Source of the DNA: Actinomycetales bacterium
Lineage (GTDB): Bacteria > Actinomycetota > Actinomycetes > Mycobacteriales > Micromonosporaceae
DNA length: 64,000 nucleotides
Assembly (NCBI GenBank): GCA_002919305.1
Contig: PKFB01000059.1
Coordinates: 54,544-118,543, forward strand
Reading direction: 5' to 3'
Shown: in pieces, positions 24,835 to 32,940 of the stretch
Layout of the letters: the number at the start of each line of letters is the position of its first letter
Numbering within the stretch: the first letter of the stretch is position 1
Program-made: the position numbers and the translations under genes
The notes under the pieces: generated by a model
Database searches by the model: none
The model's input: the letters and a program-made list of their open reading frames with translations, nothing else
Told to the model about the DNA's origin: nothing

Positions 24835-25945
24835 GGAGTTATGTCCCTCACCCCCGGGGTGGGAGGTGCCCTGGGACCGGATCTGGGATCGCTTCGAGTG
24901 GATCCGACAGCTGGAAGGCGTACCGCAGGATCCGATCCACCACGGCGAGGGTGACGTCGCCACCCACACCCGCATGGCGGCAGAGGCCCTCGCGGGGCTG
25001 CCGCAGTGGCGCGCCCGCTCCGCTGAGGAGCGGGTTCGCCTGTTCGCGGCGGTCCTGCTGCACGACGTGGCCAAACCCGGGTGTACCCGCATAGAGCAGG
25101 ATGGCCGGATCACCGCATCCGGCCATTCCCGGGCCGGTGACCTGATCACGCGGCGTCTGCTGTGGGAGATGGGCGCACCCATCGCCTGGCGCGAACACGT
25201 CGCGGCGTTAGTACGCCACCATCAGGTGCCGTTTTGGGCCCTGGAACGGCCAGACCTGGAGCGGATCGCGTTTCGGGTGAGTCTGCTGGCCCGTAACGAT
25301 GACCTGGCACTGCTGGCGACCGCCGATCTGCTGGGGCGAATCTGCACCGACACCGACGAGATCCTGGAGAACATCGCGCTGTACCAGGAGTACTGCGTTG
25401 AATTGAACTGCTTGACTGCTCCCCGCCGCTTTCCCTCCGACCACGCCCGGTTCACTTACTTCCGCACCCCAGGCGCGGATCCTAACTACGCGGCCTACGA
25501 CGACACCCGGTTGACCGTCACGGTACTGTCCGGCCTGCCAGGGGTCGGCAAGGACTACTGGATCGCGCAGCACCGCCCCGACCTGCCGGTGGTCAGCTTG
25601 GATGAGCTGCGGCAGCAACTGGGGGTGGACCCCGCCGATGATCAGGGGTCCGTGGTCGCCGCGGCGTACCAGGCTGCGCGGGAGTACCTGCGGGCCGGGA
25701 CGCCGTTCGTGTGGAATGCCACCAATGTCTCCCGGCGTCTGCGGGAACGCTGTGTGAGTCTCATCGCGTCGTACCGGGGACGGGTGGAGCTGGTGGCGCT
25801 GGAGGCGCCACCAGAGGTGATCCGGGCCCGGAACGCGGCCCGACCCAACCCGGTCCCCGAGGCCGTCCTGGACCGGCTGGTGCGGCGATGGGAGACCCCC
25901 GACCCCACCGAGGCCCATACCGTGCTGTGGGTGGAAAACGTCTAA
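24821..25945 (+). CDS. HD-Pnk type RNA end-healing enzyme (HD phosphoesterase plus polynucleotide kinase)
   Basis: 374 residues in two domains. The N-terminal HD domain has THTRMAAEAL, LLHDVAKP (His81-Asp82), SGHSRAGD and ALVRHHQ. The C-terminal P-loop kinase has LSGLPGVGKDYW (residues 236-247), VVSLDELRQQLG, VWNATNVSRRLRERC and ARNAARPNP as the lid. The order matches HD-Pnk enzymes characterised from Runella slithyformis, in which the HD part removes 2',3'-phosphates and the kinase adds a 5'-phosphate. Together with the upstream ligase it could heal and seal RNA cut by a ribotoxin. The two genes overlap by 14 bases and are surely co-expressed. Confidence 0.87.
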   Translation: MQAFEELCPSPPGWEVPWDRIWDRFEWIRQLEGVPQDPIHHGEGDVATHTRMAAEALAGLPQWRARSAEERVRLFAAVLLHDVAKPGCTRIEQDGRITASGHSRAGDLITRRLLWEMGAPIAWREHVAALVRHHQVPFWALERPDLERIAFRVSLLARNDDLALLATADLLGRICTDTDEILENIALYQEYCVELNCLTAPRRFPSDHARFTYFRTPGADPNYAAYDDTRLTVTVLSGLPGVGKDYWIAQHRPDLPVVSLDELRQQLGVDPADDQGSVVAAAYQAAREYLRAGTPFVWNATNVSRRLRERCVSLIASYRGRVELVALEAPPEVIRARNAARPNPVPEAVLDRLVRRWETPDPTEAHTVLWVENV

Positions 25946-26123
25946 GCAAGACAGTCGCTTATAGCCAGTGGAGAGTGGCGGGCTGCGATCGGGGACGGGG
26001 ACCGAGGGTTCTGGATGGTCCGCGGTGCCGCGACGGGGGAGTCCCGTAGCGCGTCGCCGAGGGACAACCGGGCCCTTCCCGGCCGGCCATGACGAACGGC
26101 AGGGCATCGGGCTGGTGAGCCGG

Positions 26124-26657
26124 TTACGGCAGATCCCGGATGAGAGAGTCGTACACCGGGGAGTCCGAGAACGGTTGCAGAACCCCGATCTGCCGCCACC
26201 CCCACGACAGGTACGCCCGCTTGGCGTGGATGTTGTCGGGCCGGACGAGCAAGGTGGCCCGCTTTTCAGGACGCCTGGCAAGGAGCGCGTCGTGGAGGGC
26301 ACGCCCGTATCCGCGGCGCTGATGAGACGGGTGAACCACCAGCTCGGTGAGCGCGAACGTCCGGGCCCCGTCCTCCTGAGTGAGGGTCGGGTCGGGATCA
26401 TCCGTCCGCAGGCCTTCCCACCATCGGGTGGTAGCGGGCAGCGGGTATCCCATGGAGTACCCGATCAGGTCGCCATCCAGCTCACCGACCATCATGCCGA
26501 ACCCGTCGCGGGTCGCGTACACCTCCAAACGTCCCCAGTACCGCTCACGGGAGTAGAAGGGGTTGTCGCGGACCGCGACGTACGCGGCCTCCTGAATGTC
26601 GAGGATGCGGTCCCGTAGCCGATGCATTTCCTCGGCGCTGATCGGGCGGATCTCCAT
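26124..26657 (-). CDS. GNAT-family N-acetyltransferase
   Basis: 177 residues. The acetyl-CoA motif is LVVHPSHQRRGYGRALHDAL (residues 107-126), followed by LLVRPDNIHAKRAYLSWGW, the usual motif A/B of GNAT enzymes. The N-terminus has IRPISAEEMHRLRDRI. The substrate is unknown. It lies 9 bases downstream of the XRE/TPR regulator gene on the same strand and is probably in one operon with it. Confidence 0.85.
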   Translation of the reverse strand: MEIRPISAEEMHRLRDRILDIQEAAYVAVRDNPFYSRERYWGRLEVYATRDGFGMMVGELDGDLIGYSMGYPLPATTRWWEGLRTDDPDPTLTQEDGARTFALTELVVHPSHQRRGYGRALHDALLARRPEKRATLLVRPDNIHAKRAYLSWGWRQIGVLQPFSDSPVYDSLIRDLP

Positions 26658-26666
26658 GCTCTCCTC

Positions 26667-27941
26667 CTAGGTGGTGATGAGGGTCTCATACCGCCCGAGT
26701 ACCTCATCGACGGTGTCCACGTGCCGATACGGCTGCATGCGCCGCACCACCTCGGCAAGCTCGGTGAACACGCGGGCACTGGCGACCGAACCCTCCAGCA
26801 TGTCCAGGGCGTCAGCCACCGCCTCTGCGGCGCCCTCAGCGTCAGCGTCGTGCCGCATCCGCGCATCGGCGAGACGGACCCGGTAGAGCGCCACATTGCG
26901 TGCGAAACGCGGGTCATAGGACTGCAGCGCCTGCTCAAGCAGGTTCAGCGCGCGGTGGGGTTGCCCCAGCTCCACCGCACAGCACGCGGCGATCGCATCG
27001 ATTTCCGGGGTAGTACAAAACGCCAGCCGCTCCGGTGGGGTACTAGGGTCGCTCTCCACAATGCGCCGGGCCACGGTCAACGCCTGATCCGCTCCGGCCG
27101 CGTCACCCAACTGCGCCAACGCCCGGGCACGCCGGATCCCGAACACCGCACGCTGGCGGCGCGGGGCGTCCGGTGGCAGCGTCCGCTCGGCCGCGTCGAT
27201 GTACCTCAGCGCTGATTGTGGGCGTCGCTGTCTGAGGGCGTGTATCGCAAGGTTGGTCAGGGCGTGTGAGGTCGTCTCCTGATCACCCGCTTGGGCTGCG
27301 AGGGACAGGGCGCTTTGGTAACACTGGCGGGCCACGTCGATCTTCCCCGCGTCCGTGGCGAGCCACCCGGCGCACATGAAGGACTGGCCGCCCAAACGCA
27401 GCAGCTCTCGCCCGACTTCCTCGGAGTAGGTGGCCGTGTCGAGGAGGGTGTCAATGTGGGTCGCGCGACTGCGGGCGAGGTGCCACAGGTCTCCAGCCCC
27501 GAAGGTGTGGTCCATGGCCCACAGCCGGGCGAGGCCACGCTCCAAGGCGCGTACATCACATGCGTTCAGTCGGATGCCGGGTTGGAGAATGCCGCCGAGA
27601 TCCGAGGTGACAGTGGCGGTGACAACGGCGGCGATACCGACCAAAGTTGTGCGGCGGTGCATGCCATCGAACGGTACCGCCGTCTGAACGCGTTGTGTCC
27701 GGTTTTCTTCCGTAGCCTGCCACGCGGCGAGGAGTTGTCCGTTTGCGGTCAATGCCCGGTCAACGGCCGCCGCGAACTCTCGCGACCCCCGTTTCTTTCC
27801 GTTCTCCACTTTGGACACATAGCTCTTGTCGTAGGTCACCCGCGTGGCGAGCATGTCCAACGACAACCCTCGACCTTGCCGGATCCGGCGGAGTGCGGCC
27901 CCGAAACTCTCGCCACTGTCCACACGCCCTCCGACAGTCAA
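26667..27941 (-). CDS. XRE-family regulator with TPR-like C-terminal domain
   Basis: About 424 residues. The N-terminal HTH_XRE lies near residues 12-68 (FGAALRRIRQGRGLSL, YDKSYVSKVENGKKRG). A linker with a hydrophobic patch then leads to a long helical region of repeated A/L/R pairs (for example ALTNLAIHALRQRRPQSALRY) resembling TPR repeats. Many actinomycete genomes carry large families of such regulators beside small unknown genes. The start is unsure: TTG 27941 has no ribosome site, and GTG 27923 has GGAGGGC but too close. A pair of very small genes diverges from it at 28178. Confidence 0.83.
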   Translation of the reverse strand: MTVGGRVDSGESFGAALRRIRQGRGLSLDMLATRVTYDKSYVSKVENGKKRGSREFAAAVDRALTANGQLLAAWQATEENRTQRVQTAVPFDGMHRRTTLVGIAAVVTATVTSDLGGILQPGIRLNACDVRALERGLARLWAMDHTFGAGDLWHLARSRATHIDTLLDTATYSEEVGRELLRLGGQSFMCAGWLATDAGKIDVARQCYQSALSLAAQAGDQETTSHALTNLAIHALRQRRPQSALRYIDAAERTLPPDAPRRQRAVFGIRRARALAQLGDAAGADQALTVARRIVESDPSTPPERLAFCTTPEIDAIAACCAVELGQPHRALNLLEQALQSYDPRFARNVALYRVRLADARMRHDADAEGAAEAVADALDMLEGSVASARVFTELAEVVRRMQPYRHVDTVDEVLGRYETLITT

Positions 27942-28177
27942 CGCTGGTCAACCGGTCAACGGTTGGTTCTTTCGTTATGTGCCGGTGATGCTACTACTAG
28001 TCCGGATGAGATAGCTACGCGCTGTTCACGCTAACCAGGGTGTTTCGTCCGAAGCGTCTCCCGGAGGTGGCGCGCCGTCAGGCCGCTGCGTCCGGTTGAG
28101 ACCGTCGGCTCAGCCACGAGCACCCGATCATCCGCGTCTTTGTGAGTCGCCGACCCAGGAAGGAGGAGAGCACAGTA

Positions 28178-28321
28178 GTGCCGACCTTCGGCCAGAGCGC
28201 TGATGGCACTGAGGACAGCGCCTACCGGCGGTCCGTCATCAGCACTGTGGAGGCCCGACCCACACGAGGCCCGCTGCTTGACCCGATCGTGGGTCTCCAG
28301 GGGAGGGAAGAGCGGCGATGA
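28178..28321 (+). CDS. Small protein, 47 residues, function unknown
   Basis: GTG 28178 is preceded by AGGAAGGAGGAGAG, an excellent ribosome site. The protein starts MPTFGQSADGTEDSAYRRSV and ends QGREERR, is hydrophilic and has no known motif. The stop overlaps the next start as ATGA (28318-28321), a good sign that both are real. It diverges from the XRE regulator gene. Confidence 0.5.
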   Translation: MPTFGQSADGTEDSAYRRSVISTVEARPTRGPLLDPIVGLQGREERR

Positions 28322-28476
28322 GCACTCTCCAGGCCATCACGCGCAAGATCTGGCGTCGTCATCACCAGAAGAGCCCGCACGGCCCGTACTGCTGTATGTG
28401 TTTTGAACCGTGGCCATGTCTCCGCCGTCAGACAGCGAGCCTCGCCGACACCGAACAGCTGCCGAGTAAGCCGTAA
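28318..28476 (+). CDS. Small cysteine-motif protein, 52 residues
   Basis: Translationally coupled to the previous gene through ATGA. After a basic N-terminus (MSTLQAITRKIWRRHHQ) it has YCCMCFEPWPCLRRQ, a Cys-x2-Cys-x4-P-W-P-Cys pattern that could bind a metal. The same type of motif (CYACKTPYPCPE) occurs in the 89-residue protein at 32604-32873, also the second gene of a coupled pair. Function is unknown. Proximity to an XRE/TPR regulator is a common setting for such small actinomycete genes. Confidence 0.55.
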   Translation: MSTLQAITRKIWRRHHQKSPHGPYCCMCFEPWPCLRRQTASLADTEQLPSKP

Positions 28477-28859
28477 AAGGAGCAGGATGCGGTTGGGTGT
28501 CTGACGGGCGTGCCCACGACACCACGGCGGGTGCGGTGAAGGTGATGTCGCTGACGACAAAGTCACCGGTTTCTGCCTCGGTTACGGCCCAAACCCGTCA
28601 GCCCTTTAAGAGCTCTTATCGCCAGATGGGCTCGTCAGATGGGCGGCTGGGTACCGGTATGTCCTGCCGGCCCATTGCTGCGAAAGGCCGCTTTATGCGC
28701 TCCGTGGGGCCGGCGTGACAAGACGGCGACGGTTACGTTCCCCTTTTGGGGAATTCGTGCCCGGTTCGCCTCGACAAACTCAGAGTGAATTAAGAGGCTT
28801 ATCCGCTCTGCCTGAGTCGTCTGCAGAGGCGGAGTCAGAAGAAATTCGGCACGGAAAAA
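28477..28859. other. Intergenic region, no gene seen
   Basis: About 380 bases between the small-gene pair and the tRNA terminator. Open frames here lack ribosome sites and protein-like composition. I see no repeat or regulatory element. Confidence 0.5.
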
Positions 28860-28887
28860 GCCGGCTTCCAGTCCTTCGGAAACCGGC
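28860..28887 (-). terminator. Rho-independent terminator of the tRNA operon
   Basis: On the minus strand GCCGGTTTCC and GGAAGCCGGC form a 10-bp stem with one G-U pair, followed directly by TTTTT. It lies 18 bases past the tRNA-Val CCA end. Confidence 0.85.
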
Positions 28888-28904
28888 CTTCTACGCTAAT
28901 GACC

Positions 28905-28979
28905 TGGTGGGCGATACTGGGATTGAACCAGTGACCTCTACCGTGTCAAGGTAGCGCTCTCCCACTGAGCTAATCGCCC
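28905..28979 (-). tRNA. tRNA-Val (GAC anticodon)
   Basis: 75 bases including an encoded CCA. The acceptor stem is GGGCGAT/ATCGCCC. The anticodon stem CTACC/GGTAG encloses TTGACAC, giving anticodon GAC. The T-arm is CTGGTTCAATCCCAG. Last gene of the Gly-Cys-Val operon. Confidence 0.96.
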
Positions 28980-28980
28980 G

Positions 28981-29052
28981 AGGCGGGAGCGGGAATCGAA
29001 CCCGCGTACAGGGCTTTGCAGGCCCTTGCCTAAGCCACTCGGCCATCCCGCC
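28981..29052 (-). tRNA. tRNA-Cys (GCA anticodon)
   Basis: 72 bases. The acceptor stem is GGCGGGA/TCCCGCC with discriminator U73, as expected for tRNA-Cys. The anticodon loop is CTGCAAA (GCA). CCA is not encoded. Only one base separates it from the tRNA-Val gene. Confidence 0.95.
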
Positions 29053-29112
29053 GGAGTCCCCGACGGATGCCTCCCGGGGCCGGCTTGACGGTGCGCGGGC
29101 ACCGCTCTTCCG

Positions 29113-29185
29113 AGCGGACGACGGGACTCGAACCCGCGACCCTCACCTTGGCAAGGTGATGCGCTACCAACTGCGCTACGTCCGC
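29113..29185 (-). tRNA. tRNA-Gly (GCC anticodon)
   Basis: 73 bases. The acceptor stem is GCGGACG/CGTCCGC. The anticodon loop is TTGCCAA (GCC), with discriminator U and no encoded CCA. First gene of the three-tRNA operon. Confidence 0.95.
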
Positions 29186-29232
29186 CTGGCGTCTGGCTCG
29201 GTTTGGAACTCCCGTTCCCGACGCGCATGAAG

Positions 29233-29262
29233 ACTGTAGCTGAGCGTTGGCGGCGATGCCAA
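29233..29262 (-). promoter_or_regulatory. Promoter of the tRNA-Gly-Cys-Val operon
   Basis: On the minus strand TTGGCA (29262-29257) and TACAGT (29238-29233) are separated by 18 bases, and the -10 box ends 47 bases before the mature tRNA-Gly. This is a normal housekeeping-sigma layout. Confidence 0.7.
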
Positions 29263-29285
29263 ACCGGGGGGGTGGTTTCGTCATG

Positions 29286-29948
29286 ACGGGTGTCCCACTA
29301 GGCCGATGTGGCTGCGTATGAGTGGGATCTATGTGGCGATTAGTCCTGGTTAATCCCGTTCATGTCGGGTGGTGGGCGGGCTTGGTGTCCCCGGTGAGGA
29401 TGGGCTGAGAACCCGGCGGGATGAACTCTGCGTCAGCGCCTCACGGTCCACACGGGACGGCCGCGGTGGGCTCGTGGCCACGCCTTCACCGACTGCGACA
29501 GAGAGGACTCAGCGAGCCCGCCAGCGCCACACCCATGCCGCACCTGGCGCGTGGTACGCCGCGCAGCGGCGTACCGGCCAGCACCACATAGTTGGTGCCG
29601 CCCCAAGGGAGAGGGGTTAGGCGCTCGCTGTGTTGTGGCCTCAGCGGGCCCGACAGCCGGGTTTACGCCACGATCTCCAAAACACCCACACCGGCAATGT
29701 CTAGCGGGTGGGGAGTCACCCCATCGCGGAACACGCGATGGCGCACTGGTACGGCCTTCACGAAGGCGCCCACGGTCGGGGCGCGGCGTGACACCCGGGT
29801 CCTGATCTCGTGGCCCACGCCGTGGGCGACAGCGGGCGCCGCCGTGCGGATAGTCAGCCTGTGGCGGGCGTACCTGTGTCGTTACGCGTGAAGGCCCGCC
29901 GTGCTCCACGGGACCACACCGGTGTGACGCGTGGCGCCCTTGGTCGTC
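29286..29948. other. Gene-free stretch with several hairpins
   Basis: 663 bases between the tRNA operon promoter and the SsgA-like gene. No frame looks like a protein gene. It contains a perfect 10-bp stem with a 3-base loop (29553-29562 with 29566-29575) and a 7-bp stem (29722-29728 with 29734-29740). It could be degraded sequence or hold a structured RNA; nothing I see decides. Confidence 0.4.
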
Positions 29949-30389
29949 TTAGCCGCGATCCGGCCCTGGGCTCAGCAGCCGGTCCACCGCCGCGTCCAGA
30001 TCCAGGTACTCACTTTCGCGGCCTACCGGGACAGCTGCGTACGTACGCCGCAGGAAACGCGCCAACACACTGCGTTGCGCCTCAAACAGGGCGTTACCAT
30101 CCGGCGAGGACAACGCCAACGCGACCCTGTCGCCTCGAGGGGCCCACGGCCAGACCCGGACATCCCCTAGGCCAGCGGGTTCGTCGATGCCGATTCGGAG
30201 CAGATCCCTGGCGAACGACCATCCGACCGGCTCACCGCCACCCTGATCTGGGTGGAACACAACATGGACCGCGTACGGGTCCGACGGGTCATACCTCAAA
30301 CTGGCGCGTACAGGCAGCGCGGCCGCCTCGGGCGCCACGAGCCGGAATGACGTCTCGACCTCAACGGCCGCAGGGCGCATCGAGCCCAT
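29949..30389 (-). CDS. SsgA-like sporulation/cell-division protein (SALP)
   Basis: 146 residues with the full SsgA/SsgB family pattern: LPVRASLRYDPSDPYAVHVVFHPD, GWSFARDLLRIGIDEPAGLGDVRVWP, VALALSSPDGNALFEA, and VLARFLRRTYAAVPVG followed by an acidic tail. SsgB-type proteins recruit FtsZ to future septa in sporulating hyphae, and other paralogues control wall synthesis or spore release. Which paralogue this is cannot be settled here, since the variable residues match no single SALP that I recall exactly. GGGGAG precedes ATG 30389. The protein is restricted to morphologically complex actinomycetes and is the best lineage marker in the window. Confidence 0.92.
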   Translation of the reverse strand: MGSMRPAAVEVETSFRLVAPEAAALPVRASLRYDPSDPYAVHVVFHPDQGGGEPVGWSFARDLLRIGIDEPAGLGDVRVWPWAPRGDRVALALSSPDGNALFEAQRSVLARFLRRTYAAVPVGRESEYLDLDAAVDRLLSPGPDRG

Positions 30390-30629
30390 TAGTCACTCCC
30401 CCCGAGACTCCGGCGGAGCGCCCACGCTCCGCGCCTTACTTGAGTAATACCCCTGCTCACACCGCGAGATACGCGGTTTCCAGTACCTGGCCGGGAAAAA
30501 GATTGTTCGTCCGAAGTGCTGCGGCGGGGATGCACACTCTCTCTAACTGATGCAGTCGTCGACAGGTGATGATGTGGACCTAGTCGGGTAGCGTCATAGC
30601 ACCACCGCTTGGGGGAGGAAGGGCGCGGT

Positions 30630-31091
30630 ATGCCTGATAAAGCACAAGAGGTAGGGGTCCTGGAGGCGGTTGAGGAGGTCGTCGAACGCGCGGAGGATTC
30701 CGTCAGGCACTCTAAGCTTGTGCGTGCCCTCGAACGGGTCAGAGCCACTCGAACCGGTCGGATCATCCTCAGGATCGTGCTGACCCTGCTCGGGATCGCT
30801 ATCGTGCTGCTGGGGTTAGCCCTGGTGCCTCTGCCCGGCCCCGGCTGGGTGATCGTGTTCGGCGGTCTGGCGATCTTGGCGTTGGAGTACGCCTGGGCGC
30901 GCAGCCTGCTGCAGTTCGCCAAGGAGAAGGTGCAGGCCTGGACCCACTGGATCGGGCAGCAGTCCTGGTGGGTACGGATCGGAGTCGGGCTCCTGACGTG
31001 CGCGTTCGTCGCGGCAGTCCTGTACCTGACCCTCCGGTTCAGCATGGGGATCGACCTGATCGAGGAAGGCCAAGCGTTCCTGGAGCGGTAA
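30630..31091 (+). CDS. PGPGW-motif membrane protein (TIGR02611 type)
   Basis: 153 residues. A charged N-terminal helix comes first. A hydrophobic segment (IILRIVLTLLGIAIVLLGLA) is followed by the loop VPLPGPGWVIVFGGLAILALE with the hallmark PGPGW, and a second segment comes near the C-terminus (IGVGLLTCAFVAAVLYLTL). TIGR02611 proteins are small actinobacterial membrane proteins of unknown function. ATG 30630 has GGAGGAAGG upstream. A hairpin terminator follows directly, before the tRNA-Val gene. Confidence 0.88.
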   Translation: MPDKAQEVGVLEAVEEVVERAEDSVRHSKLVRALERVRATRTGRIILRIVLTLLGIAIVLLGLALVPLPGPGWVIVFGGLAILALEYAWARSLLQFAKEKVQAWTHWIGQQSWWVRIGVGLLTCAFVAAVLYLTLRFSMGIDLIEEGQAFLER

Positions 31092-31094
31092 GAC

Positions 31095-31131
31095 AAGCGG
31101 GTGGGGCACCTGTGCGACCCCCCACCCGCTT
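31095..31131. terminator. Terminator of the PGPGW gene
   Basis: A perfect 12-bp inverted repeat (31095-31106 with 31120-31131) begins 3 bases past the stop. A TACAGT at 31136-31141 just after it may be the -10 of the tRNA-Val gene. Confidence 0.82.
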
Positions 31132-31180
31132 CATGTACAGTATTGAAGCGACGCAGGGCTGCGGCCCACGTCGATACCAC

Positions 31181-31255
31181 GGGCGATTAGCTCAGCGGGA
31201 GAGCGCTTCGTTCACACCGAAGAGGTCACTGGTTCGATCCCAGTATCGCCCACCA
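31181..31255 (+). tRNA. tRNA-Val (CAC anticodon)
   Basis: 75 bases with encoded CCA. The acceptor stem is GGGCGAT/ATCGCCC. The anticodon stem CTTCG/CGAAG encloses TTCACAC, giving anticodon CAC. Apart from the anticodon arm and a few bases it equals the tRNA-Val(GAC) at 28905-28979, so the two are paralogous copies. Confidence 0.96.
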
Positions 31256-31260
31256 ACTGA

Positions 31261-31293
31261 CGGACATATCCCTGAAGCGATGTGTCCGTTTTT
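31261..31293 (+). terminator. Rho-independent terminator of tRNA-Val
   Basis: CGGACATAT and ATGTGTCCG form a 9-bp stem with one G-U pair, followed by TTTTT. It begins 5 bases after the CCA end. Confidence 0.88.
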
Positions 31294-32427
31294 GTATTTC
31301 TTGATGCCTAATCTCGTCCGACTGTTAAGCACCAGGCCGTGACGATGGCCGCCTAAGCCATCGATACCGACCGTAGCGGAGCGCGACGGCGCTGGTTTTC
31401 AGGCTGACCACCGAAACGTCATGCTTTCAGCGGAACGCGCAAAGTCCGCTGCGGACCCTGCTAAGCCCTACTTAAGAAAGCGTGGCCCAGTCGTACAGGC
31501 AAAGTTTTAGCAATCTGCACTTTTTAAGCAATACAACCGAAATTGTCATGTTGGCGGTAGCGTGTGCCGCTCTCGTCTCCAGGTATCCCCTCCGCGTCGG
31601 CTTGCGCTAACGCCTGCTGGTCGATCCGCCCCATACGGAATCGGATGGCCGTTGACCAACCGGTAGGGAGTCTTATCCAGGTAGAGCTCACGGGCTGACA
31701 GTCGGCCGGCGTCCGCCTATAGCGCCCTGGCATGACTTTGGTCCCTATGGATGGGTCGGTGGCAGGGGAAGTACAGCCAACGCTGAACACAGGATCCGCT
31801 GTACTAACCGCCTCCATGTGGAGACCGCAGCGCACAGACACGTGCTCGTCCGACGAGGACGACTATTGGGGCCGACTCCAAACAAACCCTGCTGTGCAGC
31901 GTCGATCAGTGGCGCCAACGCACTGTCCAATCAGGACCAAGACCCTGACGCCTGCGGCTGCCAGCCCGGCTGCTCCTGCTGCAATAGCGAGTCAGAATGA
32001 ACGCCCAAACTAGTGCGTATTGCGTTCGACGTCGAGCGATCTCACACCCACACCGTAACCCGTCTTTGCTCCTCGCGCGGCCATAGACGGCAGCGAGGAA
32101 GGCGGCGGATACCCGCAGCCGGAAACGGAGCGTAGGAGCCTAGAACAGAGCGCCACGCAGGTTGCTGAGGCAATCGAGCCGCGATTCAGCGACCGGGGCC
32201 GGTGACGTCTAACGGACATAAGGCCAGTTGATGGTGCGGGGTGCTGCGGCGAAGTGAGGCTCGTGCGGGCTCGGTCCCGCACGGCGCCGGCCGATCTGCG
32301 TCACCCGGTGAGGACTTCCTCGGCGTACGCGGGAAAAGCTGGCCCGCACGGCTGCCTCGTTGTGCGGCAGTCGCGGTAAACGGTCTTCAACTTGCCACTT
32401 TAGGTGTGTAAATAGTAACTGTCGGTT
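31294..32427. other. Long gene-poor stretch after tRNA-Val, possible gene remnants
   Basis: About 1.1 kb with lower GC in part (31294-31560) and no convincing gene. On the minus strand between about 31720 and 31550 a frame reads ARELYLDKTPYRLVNGHPIP and is protein-like, but it has a stop just upstream and no start, so it may be a decayed gene. A plus-strand frame 31818-32000 ends in a cysteine-rich tail but lacks a ribosome site. Position 3' of a tRNA gene would suit a lost integrative element, yet I find no repeat of the tRNA end and no integrase. Confidence 0.4.
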
Positions 32428-32607
32428 ATGGCAGACTCGCTCTCGGTCGGGACGACGTGGCACCCAGGCGAACCGTCGTGGAGCGCCCTTCCGGTTCTGG
32501 AGCCGTGGCTGGTTACCCCGGATCACCGCTCCGGTTTCCAGACATCGGAAGAGAGCCAGCTCGAGCAGCTTCCGGGTAGGCCGGCTTATCGGATGGTGGC
32601 CCGGTGA
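32428..32607 (+). CDS. Small protein, 59 residues, function unknown
   Basis: ATG 32428 opens a frame beginning MADSLSVGTTWHPGEPSWSA and ending PAYRMVAR. The stop TGA overlaps the next start as GTGA (32604-32607). There is no clear ribosome site, so the mRNA may be leaderless. The sequence is Trp- and Pro-containing and soluble, and I do not recognise a family. It is paired with a cysteine-motif protein in the same way as the genes at 28178 and 28318. Confidence 0.5.
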   Translation: MADSLSVGTTWHPGEPSWSALPVLEPWLVTPDHRSGFQTSEESQLEQLPGRPAYRMVAR

Positions 32608-32873
32608 GCGAGCTGGTGACCGGCCCTCCGCCTCCGCCTCTGCCAGACAAGCCACTGACCGCGGATGAGTACCCCTGGGCTCAAGAAGTCAGGCGTATCC
32701 GCTACCACCACCAGGAGGTCACCCGCCGCCACTGGCGCATGAGCGACGGGGAGCTGTGCTACGCCTGCAAGACTCCCTATCCCTGCCCAGAGGTGGAGCA
32801 GGCTGAACAGCAGATGCTCCGCGCCGGCCTGATCGATCCACTCCCCTCGTGGCTTGCCACAGGCCCACAATGA
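32604..32873 (+). CDS. Small cysteine-motif protein, 89 residues
   Basis: GTG 32604 overlaps the stop of the upstream small gene. A Pro-rich N-terminus (PPPPPLPDKPLTADEYPW) leads to a charged helix (EVRRIRYHHQEVTRRHW). The motif CYACKTPYPCPEVEQAEQQ follows: Cys-x2-Cys-x4-P-Y-P-Cys, probably a small metal or redox site. The motif recurs in the 52-residue protein at 28318-28476. I know of no function. It lies convergent with the DUF5682 gene, whose stop is 68 bases away. Confidence 0.6.
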   Translation: MSELVTGPPPPPLPDKPLTADEYPWAQEVRRIRYHHQEVTRRHWRMSDGELCYACKTPYPCPEVEQAEQQMLRAGLIDPLPSWLATGPQ

Positions 32874-32940
32874 GGGCCCGCCACCGGGTCAGAGACACCG
32901 GGGCGGGCCGGAGGTGACGTGGGCGCGGCGGCGGATCCGA

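Noticed and set aside
25208..26401. 397-residue minus-strand frame
   Set aside because: Antisense to the HD-Pnk gene and crosses the GNAT gene in another frame. No recognisable domain.
29433..29909. 158-residue minus-strand frame between the tRNA operon and the SsgA-like gene
   Set aside because: Composition is Arg/Pro/Gly-rich with no domain, no ribosome site, and hairpins run through it.
31818..32000. Possible RiPP precursor ending in a Cys-rich tail
   Set aside because: No ribosome site, no modifying enzyme or transporter nearby, and the Cys codons can arise from the repeated GCTGC composition. Mentioned only as part of the tRNA-flank finding.
32209..32655. 148-residue minus-strand frame
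   Set aside because: It overlaps the two coupled small genes on the other strand, which have a start-stop overlap and a shared Cys motif; the frame itself has no domain.
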